A stretch of 64,000 nucleotides of DNA from Immersiella caudata. Taxonomy: Eukaryota; Ascomycota; Sordariomycetes; Sordariales; Lasiosphaeriaceae. A model generated the notes under the pieces. It ran no database searches, was not told the origin of the DNA, and saw only the letters and a program-made list of their open reading frames with translations. A program made the position numbers and the translations under genes. The stretch lies in the NCBI GenBank assembly GCA_030512335.1, contig JAULSU010000007.1:1302001-1366000 (forward strand), in the 5' to 3' direction. The stretch's first letter is position 1. The number at the start of each line of letters is the position of its first letter. Positions 33,754 to 44,338 of the stretch are shown here, in pieces.

Positions 33754-33883
33754 TCCCCCAAAAAAACGCCCTCGTCCAATGCTATGCTGGCTGCTCTTGA
33801 ATCCTCGACTACCCCTTTCCAAACTTGAAATGCGGCCTTTGCCAGGACAGGAAAGCCCTTCCCCAAATCCACAACTACCCCTC

Positions 33884-34567
33884 CTAAAAATATATCCTCA
33901 GGAATTCCTGAACAGGCACCTTGCAAAACGGACAAGGAAACTCCCCCTTCTTGTTCCGAAGCTCCATCATCGTACACATCTTAAGCGTACAATCCTCGCA
34001 AAACAGCCCATGCCCACAGTTCTTTGAGACCCACGTCCCCCGCTCCGAGCCCGTTTCGTCGCAGCAAAGAATGCACTTCGTTTTGTCGCAGGCCTCTTCG
34101 AGCTCCTCCTCGAGCTCCTTGACCCTCTCTCGAAAGGCCGGGAGCACAGTCTCCATACGCAGAGCAAAGTTATGGCTGATAAACCGGAGGTCTCCAAGGT
34201 TTCGGGTCAGGGCCTCCACTTCCCGCCTAAGGGCCTCGATGGTACCTGAAGAGGCCGTGTCGAGATGCAGGGATGCCTCCGCCGTATCGGGGGAGGGCTT
34301 CTCGGGAGGGGGGGAGGCCTTGGTGAGATCGGGGCAGGCCTTGCGGGGGGTGAGGGGAGGCTGAGGGGGGGAGGGAGAGGCCATCTTGACTTGGACGGAG
34401 GCCTCGTTGGGGCCTGGTGCCCACCTGCTCTGGGCTAGTTGGCAGGCCTGTTCCCTGGTTAGGAAAGGGGTAGCTGCTGTGGTAGGAGGCATTGAGAAGC
34501 GTACTGGGCGGCCTTCTGTGGGCCGAGGTGCCCACCTGCTCTTGTACAATTGGGGGAGAAGTTCCAT
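33884..34567 (-). CDS. RING-finger protein with SRWAP motifs, 227 aa (copy 1, intact)
   Basis: A single open exon. The start at 34567 (MELLPQLYKSRWAPRPTEG) is chosen because the paralogue at 37589 begins MERQPQLSRSRWAPRG; the frame is open further up (ATGs at 34618 and 34774). Two SRWAP repeats lie near residues 10-13 and 49-52. Then come a Pro/Ser-rich linker and a heptad-like coiled coil (LRREVEALTRNLGDL, ERVKELEEELEEACDK) near 100-163. A C-terminal RING of C3HC4 style follows: CILCCDETG, then NCGHGLFCEDC, then PCPFCKVPVQEF. RING domains usually act as E3 ubiquitin ligases; here that is inferred from the fold only. It ends 6 residues after the RING core (LRIYF). Three related copies follow upstream on the same strand. 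Confidence 0.75.
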   Translation of the reverse strand: MELLPQLYKSRWAPRPTEGRPVRFSMPPTTAATPFLTREQACQLAQSRWAPGPNEASVQVKMASPSPPQPPLTPRKACPDLTKASPPPEKPSPDTAEASLHLDTASSGTIEALRREVEALTRNLGDLRFISHNFALRMETVLPAFRERVKELEEELEEACDKTKCILCCDETGSERGTWVSKNCGHGLFCEDCTLKMCTMMELRNKKGEFPCPFCKVPVQEFLRIYF

Positions 34568-35849
34568 TGTGGCGACGGTGTGGGTGTTGGAACAAAGGGG
34601 TAGCTGAATGGAGGCCATGGCGTAATTGGAGGATGGGTGAGGCGTGGTTGGTGATTGGAGATGGCGTGGTGGATGTGTGGTGAGGGCGTGGTTGATGAGT
34701 GACGAGGGCGTAGATGAGTCGTTGAAACTTTGTTCGAAGGAATGAAACAATGGTGTGTTTGACTTGACGAACATGTCTTAGGAAGGGAGAGGACGGCCTA
34801 GCTATATACCAGTCTATCACGGGCGCTGCGCAATTGACCGACTTTCCGACTCGGCTCTGAGTGACTCTTTGTGTTTCTTTGTGGCTTGATAAAGGTTCAA
34901 TTCATTGCTGTCGGGACGGGTGAATCTTGTCCTTGGCTGACTAGGTTTTCTCATGGCGGGACGACTGGAGTGTTTCACCCACAGCACACGATGCTTTCCT
35001 CTGCTGGCACATGGAGTCAAGGCTTTACAGCCACTGCCGCGAAACAAACTCTGAGCTTGGTCAATTGGTAGCGGGGCCTCGTGTTGCTTCGGTTAGAATA
35101 GCATTGTGGCCATGAACCGCAAAGAAAAGTATGCCTTTCGTTCCGAACTCCGCGCCGCCCGGCCTCTTTGTCGACGTCTCGTTTCGAACGTCTCTGGAAC
35201 AAGGCCGGTGGATCTGGAACCCTCAAACTCCAAAACGAGCCCATGATGCACGATGGCTGGCAACGCTGTCGGCAATGTTGAAACATGATGTCAGGTGCGC
35301 TAGGCATTGATTGTGGCGGGCGTTTCTGGCGCCGTCAAACTTGGAAAAGAAAAAAAACCTTAAAATCTTTTTTTGGGCTGTGCTGCTGTCAGGTCCGAGA
35401 AACCCTAAATTGACGTTTTCGCTGCCTGGCTACCTTGGCTTCCAGGTCATGGTGCCTGAGGCAAACCACACATCCCCCGAAATTTCCAACGTCATCGACT
35501 TGCAGAAAAAGTTTGGCGTGAACAGGTGATTCTCGGTGTGGGCACCATTCACGGTACTCGATGCGAATCACGGCAGAAAGGTGTGGTCTGAAATGGGACG
35601 CAATGGGCAATTGAATCTGACAAAGGTTGAAATTAGCTACCTCTGAGGACCATCGCCTCCCTGCCTTATCTGCACATTCTCAACGCAAAAGGGCACCCGC
35701 TGAGCATGACAGTTACCGGCGGCTCTACTTGACCCTTTGGGGCCCACAGTTTTCTCAATTGACTTTCCTTTTTTCGACCCACATGTACCTGAGGTGGGTA
35801 GCTGCCCATCCTACCTCTAAATGCCCTAACACTCTCTAGAGGGTCATCT
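34568..35849. other. Intergenic, 1.28 kb, between RING copies
   Basis: No further RING, SRWA or coding signal seen on either strand. It includes the promoter side of RING copy 1. Confidence 0.4.
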
Positions 35850-36104
35850 TCAGGAAGAACCCCGCCGGGACTTTGCAAAAGGGATAGGGAGGAACCCTAC
35901 CCCTCTGCTCGGCCTTGTCCCTCGAAATCGCCGCCATCCTCGAATCGCAATCATGGCAAAATAACCCGTACGCCCTTGAAGCGTACCTAACCTCCCGAGG
36001 TCGTGTCCGGGCTCATAACACGGTACGCAGCGGGTCTTCTCGAGCTCCGCCTCGAGTCGTGCACGCTCTTGGTCGAGCTTCACTGTCAGGTATTTAATTT
36101 CCAT
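35850..36104 (-). pseudogene. Decayed RING-finger copy 2
   Basis: The start of the piece is a coiled coil with LEAELEKTRCVPCYEPG, matching the entry to the RING of the sister copies. The rest matches only after a frame change: RYASRAYGLFCHDC (sister: KYASQVCSHGLFCEDC) and PPYPFCKVPAGFF (sister: FPCPFCKVPVQEF). The CSH/CGH zinc ligands are missing, so it cannot form a normal RING. The N-terminal SRWA segment is not found. Confidence 0.55.
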
Positions 36105-36264
36105 CGGCTTGAGCGCAACCCCGTTCCCAGGCCATGAATTCCATCTTGTAGCTGATGCGCATTATTTTCTCTGCATTGAAGTGGGTGTTGGTAGCGGGAT
36201 TGGTATTGGGTGCGGAATCGGTGTTGGAATCGGTGAAGTTGTGTTGATGCCTACCCGGTGGTAC

Positions 36265-36594
36265 CTACCTAGGTCGGCAATGAATCTGTCCTCCCCCATC
36301 CACTTTCCAGGATGCCGATGACAGAATCCCGCCCGAATAGCTACTTTTTAACCAAGATTCAATCGTTCCGTGCTCCGCATTCCTGACTGTCACAGGCTGT
36401 AGGTACATGCGAAGAACGCAATCCTTGCAGTGTAGATCATGTCCACATGCTCTTGACACATGCTTTTGTGTCGCTGGACTCATAGCACAGACTGCGCTTT
36501 GACTCTCTTGAAGCGCTAGCGGATTTTGGCCGAGAGTGAGGTAATGAATGCGGGTAGGCAAGGGCACTAGGCGAGGAAGGTAATATATATACAA
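36265..36594 (-). pseudogene. Decayed RING-finger copy 3
   Basis: Carries QSAVCAMSPATQKHVSRACG and HDLHCKDCVLRMYL, the central RING block of this family (Cys-Gly-His, then Cys-x2-Cys). The last C-x2-C pair is not in frame; a neighbouring frame shows only FCHRHPGKWM. The N-terminal region is unrelated or eroded. Confidence 0.5.
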
Positions 36595-36794
36595 ATCTCA
36601 GGAAGCATCTCGAACGACGGCGTCGTCAGCCTACCTTGTCACAGAGGGCCACAAAAGAGTTAGCTGAGTTTGGGGTGGGGGGGAAGGTAGACTACCTATT
36701 TGACGTATTTAGACTAGGGTTGAATAGAAAGAAGTGTTTTCTCCCTGGCAAAAAGCCCACCGATGTTCCATGGTAACCCCAGTGCACCACAGCA

Positions 36795-37589
36795 TCAAAA
36801 GAAAACCTTCATGAACACTAGCAAAGGGGTCTTGCAGAATGGGCATAGAGGCCCCCTCGCCCTGTGCAAATCGTTCTCAAGTGTTTGGACCAACATCTTG
36901 AGGATGCAGTCCTCGCAGAACAAACCGTGACTGCAAACTTGGGAAGCGTACTTTAAATCTCCCAATTCGTAACACAAGTTGCAGTTAAGCTTGTCCCTTT
37001 CCTCTTCCAGACGGTTAGTCACTTCCTCGAGCCTAACAGTGAGTTCTTGGATCTTCTGTTGAAGTGTAGGTATGCCGTGATGTTTCAGTTTTTTGCCGTA
37101 AGCTCCCGCACTTGCTGGCTAAGTTCGAGGTGATCCGCAGCAATGGCTTTGATCTGGTTCTTTAGATTTGTGGACCGAGTGCTGTCTGTTGTAGTCTTGT
37201 TCCATGTGGTACGGTTGTTGCCACTTCGTGAAACGGCGTTCAAGTTGTGAATGGGAGCTGAGATGTCACTGCCAGTAGAGCTAGCGGCTGCCCATCTACT
37301 CTTCGATAGTGGAGATTCCTGGTCCTCTCGGTTAGTAATTGATGTGAGGTAGATGTGGAAGCACACGCGACCTACCGGGCGACCGGAAGCTGCCGACGGC
37401 TGAGGGGAGATAGGGATCTGGGTTGTGTGACTACCCTGATGCTGAACAATCTGTTCTTTTATGATCAAGAGGAGAATTAATGTGGAAGCACCCAAAACTT
37501 ACCGGACGATCCGAAGATGTCAAAGATTGAATTGAGTTGGAGCCGCGAGGAGCCCAGCGGCTCCGAGACAGCTGAGGTTGGCGTTCCAT
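36795..37589 (-). CDS. RING-finger protein with SRWAP motifs (copy 4), one frame break
   Basis: Exons 37589-37503, 37450-37376 and 37324-36795. Introns of 52 and 51 bp have GTAAGT and GTAGGT donors; the second has an ACTAAC branch. Exon 1 encodes MERQPQLSRSRWAPRG, exon 3 begins DQESPLSKSRWAAASS, so SRWA occurs twice as in copy 1. A long coiled coil follows (LKNQIKAIAADHLELSQQVR, then LQQKIQELTVRLEEVTNRLE), then a C-terminal RING: CNLCYELGDLKYASQVCSHG, LFCEDCILKM, LCPFCKTPLLVF. Inside the coiled coil, at an A6 run near 37090, the frame shifts by one base. One extra A would make the coiled coil continuous. It is thus either a frameshifted gene or a homopolymer error. Function as an E3 ligase is inferred from the RING only. 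Confidence 0.6.
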
Positions 37590-37697
37590 TTCAATTCAAC
37601 GATGGTGAAGTTGACAACTTCGTTAACGAAGTGAAATTGGTTGCGATCCGAGAGTTGCCTGAGGGGAGGGAAATGGCCAATATATACCCTCTGACGC

Positions 37698-38030
37698 GTG
37701 ACTTCCCAACTCGGCGTCAACAAAACAATTCATTACTGCGGCGCCCATCCAACTGCCTTCCCGATTCAGTGCATAGCCGAGGTGCGCATGTCCGACTACT
37801 TCTCCGCCCTGGCAGCCTGCGGTCTATGGCCAATGTACGCGACCAGCAGACTCTCAACGAGCGGACTTGTCTCGAAGATCGACAAGGTTGTGGAGAGAAT
37901 ATCCCTCAACCATAAATGTAATGGGAAGCAGGCATGTCTATTGCAGACACAGGCTGAGCAGCTGAGAGCCCGAGCTCAGGCGGTTTTGAGAAACACGCGT
38001 GGCGCCCCCCTTGGGCGGGAGGAAAATTGA
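37698..38030 (+). pseudogene. Possible remnant of a BTB-type fungal protein C-terminus
   Basis: One frame reads SDYFSALAACGLWPMYATSR, then HKCNGKQACLLQTQAEQL and ARAQAVLRNTRGAPL. The pattern 'YF.AL...GLWP ... Cys ... Cys' resembles the C-terminal half of BTB-like proteins common in these fungi. No BTB domain is seen before it. Weak support; it could be chance. Confidence 0.22.
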
Positions 38031-38447
38031 GTGGTTCGGTAGATGAGAGTTGATGGATAATGGTGATACACGAAGGGCTTACGTCAAATGAAAAGGGCCA
38101 TTAGATAGTATAGAAAAGGTTAAGGCATCAAAGAACTCTTCGTCCACATCTGACTCGTAGTGTTCCCCTTCATTTCCGCCCGTGTGCCCACAACTGTGCT
38201 CCAAGTGACCCAGATTAGTCATGTATACCAGGCACCAAAACACTACATCTGAAACATTATTAGGATGCCGGGGCGGTGTTCGCGGTGCCGTTGTCAAGGG
38301 GGCATTGACGGGTGTTGTATCGCTCAACACCAACGAGCTGACCGCCAGCCTGGTCAGTCTGTTGCTAGTGAGATGAGAAGCGCTAGTAGCCGGAAACACC
38401 AACTGATGCCTCATGTAACCAAGCCTTGCTGCCCGGCTAGTATATTG

Positions 38448-39598
38448 CTAGCTACCCGCCGCAGTCTGCAGATTGAGGGCTCGCATTGACGCCCACGCTT
38501 GTAAAACAGAAGCCCCACAAGACACCAACGAGAGTAGAAGCACAACGAGAGCTATCCAAAAAGTGTAGTACTGATGCGGATTACGGCGATCGATCCAGAG
38601 TTGTCTCCAGGTGTCTGGTGGGGCGAGGTAGATCTCTTCGTACAGATCGGCCAAGCGGTCTTTCCAGAACACGAACTTGTCAACGTCGAGACGCCGCGGT
38701 CCCGCAAACGGCGCCATCTCATGGAAAATTTGACCCTGCTTCTTGAGGAGAGTTTGAGTTGCTGAGTCCCATTGTGGAAAAAGTAGGTTTAGAGTTGTAA
38801 TCGTCTCGTTCAAAAAGGTTGGCGAGAGGGCTCCGCTGATGGAAAATGGTTTCGTATTAGCTTGGCTGATGTCGTCAGAGGAACGAAGAAGCTGAAAGAT
38901 GGGAATTACCTTGGCTCTGAATTGTCCTTCTCCTCTTTGCCCTGGGACGAACGGAGGTGAGCGAGAAGGAATGCCTTGTGAGGAAACACCCACAAGGTTT
39001 TCCCTCGCATATCTAGCCTCAAGTGATCCCCCAAGCTTTCCGTCCACTTGATGTTCAACGAACAGACTAGTACCAAGTTAGCCACGGTGAATAAGGGGCT
39101 CAGTCGAGTTTGTCGCTTCCAAGGCTCTGGCGGGGACTCTGGGAATTCCTCCTGAAGAACTCTTTCCAGTGACAGGGAGTCTCGCCAATTTATTGCCGTC
39201 TTATGTGGGGTGCGGACTCCTAGCGCATCGTCTCGAATGTTGAGCATGAGCCATAGACGAACGGTCAAGTCAATGGAGCGGCCGATGGCGAGATCCTGTT
39301 CGTTTGGGAATTTGGCACGCAACTGGTCCAGAATCTGGGTGCGAGGGCAGGATCTGAATTTCTTGATCGTCAAGCATATCTCGGCGATGTCTTGATGTGT
39401 TTTTGCTGCTAGGTTGGAAATGGGCTGAGTCGAGTGCAGTATTCCAATTCGAAGCCTCTTGACCTCCTCTTCGTAATAGGAAAAGTAGGAGGAATGCTGC
39501 GCGATATACGTCGCCGGACTGTCGGCCACTCCAAAAAATGCTGCCAAGATCAGAGTCTTTGAACTTGTGTTTGGTGTGTCTTGGAGAAGCTGTCGCAT
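38448..39598 (-). CDS. Uncharacterised fungal protein with a C-terminal membrane helix, 358 aa
   Basis: Two exons, 39598-38910 and 38835-38448. The 74-bp intron (GTAATT donor, GCTAATAC branch, CATCAG acceptor) restores Ser in frame, 1077 nt. It begins MRQLLQDTPNTSSKTLILAA. It belongs to a lineage-rich ascomycete family recognisable by HSTQPISNLAAKTHQDIAEI, SIDLTVRLWLMLNIRD, LHLR..KTLWVFPHKAFLLAHL and the C-terminal block FWKDRLADLYEEIY, W..LWIDRRNPHQYYTFWI. These lead into a single hydrophobic helix (IALVVLLLSLVSCGASVL) near the end, so it is probably tail-anchored. No enzymatic motif is visible and the family's function is unknown. It lies divergent from the protease-CorA fusion gene, 467 bp away. 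Confidence 0.75.
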
Positions 39599-40065
39599 CT
39601 TGCTTGCTGAGGGTTGGCAATGTTGGTTTTCTCTCTGTTGTAAAGTTTATGAGGTTAGCAATTCCAAGGGCCAGATGTAGAGTAATCTGCGGCCGTTGTG
39701 GAAGTTTTCAATGGAGGCTGCCAACAGAACCAAGAAGTGGAGAAGGAGGGTGGTGAACGCAGCTGCTCGCCTCAGGATTTCTCCTTATCGGCAGCCAATG
39801 GATTGCAGTCTTCACAGCTGGAAACGTTCTGGTTGGCTGGTGGGGATGGGAGGGGGGCGGAGGCCTGACGCTGGCAGCTTTGGGTGGGTGGGTGGTGTGC
39901 TCGGGCATTCAGCTCGCCCTGATCTAGGCTCCAACCCCGCGGATAAATGAGTCTCCTTACGTGCGCGGATTTCGGTCGGCGGCAAAACAATAATTTCTGG
40001 TTATACGCAGCCCAGCGATCTAAACATCATAAAACCTCGTTCGAATACCGCAATGATGTTGCTGA
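39599..40065. promoter_or_regulatory. Divergent intergenic region
   Basis: 467 bp between the tail-anchored protein (minus) and the protease-CorA gene (plus). No specific motif recognised. Confidence 0.4.
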
Positions 40066-41858
40066 ATGGAGCAGCTTGTGGCGGCAGCTAGAGCGGGCAC
40101 AGCACGGGCCAGGAGATTGCTCCGTCTCCCAATCCGAGATTGGGAGCAGGAGCGACCTGGAGGGGAGTGGACTGTGTGGCCACAAGAGCCGATCGCAACC
40201 ACGAATGAACGACATCTGCGGGCTTTGACGAGCTTCGCGCTACAAGCACCAAGCCACGACCCAAGCACGCCATCTGCCACCTGCATTCCACTTGGCCTGG
40301 ACCAAGCGACGCCGCAAAGAAGTCTATCTTCACCTCCAGCAGCGGGTTTTGACACTCCGATTGTAGCCGACGAAGCCTGCTCTGGACCAGTGACTGAGGT
40401 GCAGACGGGTGGTCACGGCGAAGACAGCCTACTAAACGGGATTACAGCACGAAGTGTGACGACTAGCACTTCTCTAAGTTCCATTACAGTACTGTCCCGG
40501 GAAACCACCACGGACTCCATCCCATCATCAAGAACCACTGGAACAGCTGCCCCATCATCAGTGAAAGCCATTCTGAGCAACGCGGAGGTCAGGGTCGAAA
40601 ATGTCTACGAAATATCCCCAGGGCTTTTCATCGCTCCCGAGCTCAAGATGGGTGAACACGACCTTGAAACCCTGCGAAACATATGGATCCGGCTGGACAA
40701 CGTACTCGAGAACACGTTGGCTCCGAAGGGGAAAGATGAAGCTGCTTTCTCATATGAGTTCATGATGGCAGGGCCATCAAAGAATCGATTCAAACCATCT
40801 GTGTTGATTGTTTGTTCGAATCATTGCCAAAGAAAAGCATTGAAAGCTATCCTTGGCAAGCAGTCATGGTTACGTGAGTATCCATACTTTTGGCAGGTGA
40901 TCGTGGATCCGATAGACAAGTTGTGCAAGGACTGTGCCAGCCAGCGTACTTGGGATACGACGTCAACAAAGGTATTCGTCCCAGAAGGCACTGTCGCGTT
41001 GCTTGGTTCGCCTGCGCGGTCGGGAGAAGCAATATTCACGATTGGCGGGGTCATCTTTATCGACGGAAAGCCTTATGGTCTGACGGCGGGACACCCTTTC
41101 CATGTGTCTAGCGAGGTTCTATCGAAGGATGCTGCGAAATCAGCCGTGGAATGGCTCGAGGATTTGGACGAAGATGCGGAGGACGATTCAATCTTCAACT
41201 TTAAAGATGACGACAGCGCTCAAGTTGTCGACTCAAACAACATCACCCTGATTCGACCCAGATTTCCCCCTCTGACACACCCCAAGTCTGTTGTCTGGGA
41301 TACTACGTCCCCGATTGGGGTAGTCCGGCTCCCGGCAGACAACCGCAGCCACCTTGACTGGGCAGTCATAGAGCTCTGCACGCGCACCCGTTGGCCTGTC
41401 AATCAGCTCTCCATCCCCGGACAGGACAGTTCGACCCTGATTAACTCCGTTCTTGAGTCTTCTAAGCTGCTCAGTGGTCAAGTTTGGGTCAAGAGGGGAT
41501 ATGGTGGCCTTGTTCGAGGGACTTTCCATGCCTGGCCGGCATTTTTGCATCTTAATGGGACAAAATTCGAGACCTGGCAGATTTGGTTGGATGAGCCTTT
41601 TGGTAAGAAACTCCATTCCTGGCTCCGGTATTTCTAACCCATGAGTTAAGGCAAAGGAGATTCCGGATCGTGGGTGATCCAGGACAGCAAGCTGTGCGGC
41701 CATATCATTGCCGGCCGACGGGCCGTTTCGTCGGTGTATATGTTACGAATCTGTGATATCATTGGAGACATCAAACGTTGGGCAAAGGCACAAAGTGTTG
41801 ATCTCCAAGCCCCTGTCGATCATGAAACGCCCATTGCGAGTTTTGCCCCACTACCACC

Positions 41859-41914
<56 letters not shown>

Positions 41915-44338
41915 CGGAGGCGGCCACTCTAGAGCTTTGTGAATCCGACCCATCTGCGACCCAACTACTCACCGAAGACGTTGAGAGTATCCCCGAGCCC
42001 GAACCTCCTAAAATTTCTCGCGGCGTAGGCCCCTCAATCAAGGGCATCTTCGATGCCAAATGGAAGAACCAAGATTCCCAGCAGAGATTGAACTCCACCC
42101 GAGACAGCCCAGACTCAGATACCGAGACTCTCACATCCACCGTCAGCACAATTTGGAGCTCTGCTACCAGAAATACCTATTCGACTGACACGACTACGAC
42201 CAGTGTCAATGAACGTTACGAGAGCATGGCTCGATCAAGGCGCCAGTACCAGAAACACCAGCGAATACTGAGACAGAGTACGGCCAATCTAGTGGAGCAA
42301 CACAAACACTTACGAGAACCGGCGCCTCTAGTGCCTCCCAAAAACCCGTTCCAATTTGATCCGAGAACCCCCGAAACGTCTTTTGATCCAGTCTCATCAC
42401 TGAAGACATATTTGAGTGCAGCTTCCGCACAAGGATCTTCCCTGAGAAACACGGATGGGAACAAAGCCGAGACTCGTCACGATTCCGGCCTCGACGACCA
42501 CATACAGCGAGTCTATAGAGAAGCAACCCGAATACGCAGCTATCTCGTGCCATATGCATATACGGAAGAAGATCTCGTGAAGCACATACAGATGTTTGAT
42601 GTGGATCCCAACCACCCACCGGCCGTGATTCTCCAGGGAATTTTGCAGAGGAAAGACGAGGTCAGCCCAGATAACGTCATGACGTACTGCTGGGGCGCCG
42701 ATTGCGGAAATTGCGATCGACTTCACCCCACCTTTGAGGTGTATGATGTGAATACGGACTTTACGGCAATACCTGTTGCCAGGGAGCATGTTGGCCCGGG
42801 AATATTTGATTCAACTGGTGGAGCTGAGCACTTAGATGCCTGGGACGCACTCAAGGTATCGATCCACCATCAAAAACTTTGAAGGAACCGTGTTAACCAT
42901 TCCTGACAGCGGCTGGATCGTACATCGGTGGGCCCTGTTGGAAGGATCGTGTAAGGACACCGACCTCCATCCACTAAATATGCGAAAGCTTACTGATGAT
43001 CACGTAGAGTTTTGGATGAGCCCTCGGTTTCGATACTGGTTGCCATACACCTCACAATGGGGAGCCATTTCGACATGAATGAACTATTTGGTCAGCTGCC
43101 ACCAGCAGCCAAAGATCAAGGTAGAAGCAAGGTTAGTAAAGCACGCGTACCTTTGGCGGTCTATGACTAACGTTGACTAGGCCCTTGTCAATCGATTTCT
43201 CGAGAGGGAACCCCCTCGCAAGCGGAGTTTCTTATTTGCTTTGAGATACTACGCTATTTTGGACGACGACAAAAGTTCTGCCACGTGGTACGAGAATGAA
43301 CTTTGGAAGCAAGATGACGTAGCCCAAGTGAGACTTGCACAGTGTACCTCAATCCTTGCACTCGCGCTTGAGGACACACAGTCGAAATCACCTCGAGCTA
43401 AGCAAGGGGAGGGGAGCAAGACATGCAAAATGCAGGATGTCAACGTACCTTGGCATCTACTGAGCATTCACTACTACCCGGATCGGAAATCATCGCCTCG
43501 TAATATCGAAAGCACACAGTTTTTCGACGGCCCGCATGCACTCATGTGGGCTGTGGCGAAGGAATACCGCGACGCCGTGACGCGGTACAAAGATATTTAC
43601 AATATCATTGAAACGTTGGTCCGCATTGATCGAGTAAGTTCAACACATCTGTCTCTAATCTTCCAACATGCAAGTTAACAGCAACTCAGACCTCCTTTAT
43701 ATTTGATGCGAAGTCTCTAGACCGTCCCAGTTACGAAAGTAGGCACTTATCACTGAAGCGGAGATATAACTGGGCTCATGCCACACTGGGCGAACTCAAC
43801 GCTAGCATTCGCGCGTTAATTGCCGCGTATGCCGAGACTTTCACCTTCGATCCATGGTGCGGTCAACATCAAGCCTTGTGGCCGGAATGGGACCTCAAAT
43901 CGATGCCGTCAGAAACATATCTCAGAACAATGTGGGAGGTGAAGGTTGATATCGATATTTCCACGACGGACTTGAGGAAGATTATAAAAGAAAACGAAAT
44001 CTTGACCGACAAAATGACAGAGCTACTCGAGCAGCTCTATTACGACAGCGCTATCAGGAAGTCCGTGGAACGGGCTCGACAATTAGACTTTCTCAGGCTG
44101 TTGGCGTTCGGTTCTGTGGTGTTTCTGCCGCTTACATTTGTTGCGGTAGGCAAACCTATTCCCTACACTGGTAGATTTTCAGTGTGCTAACCGCAATTTG
44201 ATGCAGTCGCTGTTCGGAATCACAACGTTTACCATCCCTCCAACGGACTGGCGATTCACAGTTACATTCATCTGCATCGGGCTTCCCTTTATATTGTGGA
44301 TCATCAGGGTCAATGGTAGGTACCATGGGCGTCACTAG
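40066..44338 (+). CDS. Trypsin-like domain fused to a CorA-like membrane domain, 1315 aa
   Basis: Seven exons: 40066-41602, 41651-42855, 42910-42950, 43008-43131, 43181-43633, 43690-44145, 44207-44338. All junctions are GT-AG, several with CTAAC-type branches, and the phases agree throughout (3948 nt). The N-terminal half holds a divergent S1-like fold with a candidate triad: His 341 (GLTAGHPFHV), Asp 431 (SHLDWAVIEL) and Ser 517 (GKGDSGSWVIQD). Next come about 19 Thr encoded by a (CAA)n tract near residue 582. A linker follows with YRSTA-like helical sequence (RQYQKHQRILRQSTANLVEQ). Then comes a region typical of fungal CorA-like proteins: YCWGADCGNCDRLHP, FLFALRYYAILDDD, IHYYPDRKSSP. The end has two hydrophobic helices (LLAFGSVVFLPLTFVA and FICIGLPFILWII). 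The GMN motif of true CorA channels is replaced (LFGITTF). One long open exon (41651-42855) spans both parts, so the fusion does not rest on a guessed junction. Role unknown; a membrane-tethered protease-like sensor or effector is conceivable. Confidence 0.8.
41858..41914 (+). repeat. (CAA)19 microsatellite, in frame, coding poly-Thr
   Basis: Nineteen uninterrupted CAA units, read as ACA (Thr) codons, lie between the protease-like and CorA-like parts of the fusion gene. Such tracts change length readily. Confidence 0.9.

Noticed and set aside
32973..33977. Minus-strand 334-codon open frame
   Set aside because: Low-complexity, crosses the C21 tract (poly-Gly) and overlaps better-supported peptides in another frame; no family resemblance.
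35041..35100. D-arm-like GGTCAATTGGTAG sequence
   Set aside because: No matching anticodon stem, T arm or acceptor pairing; not a tRNA.
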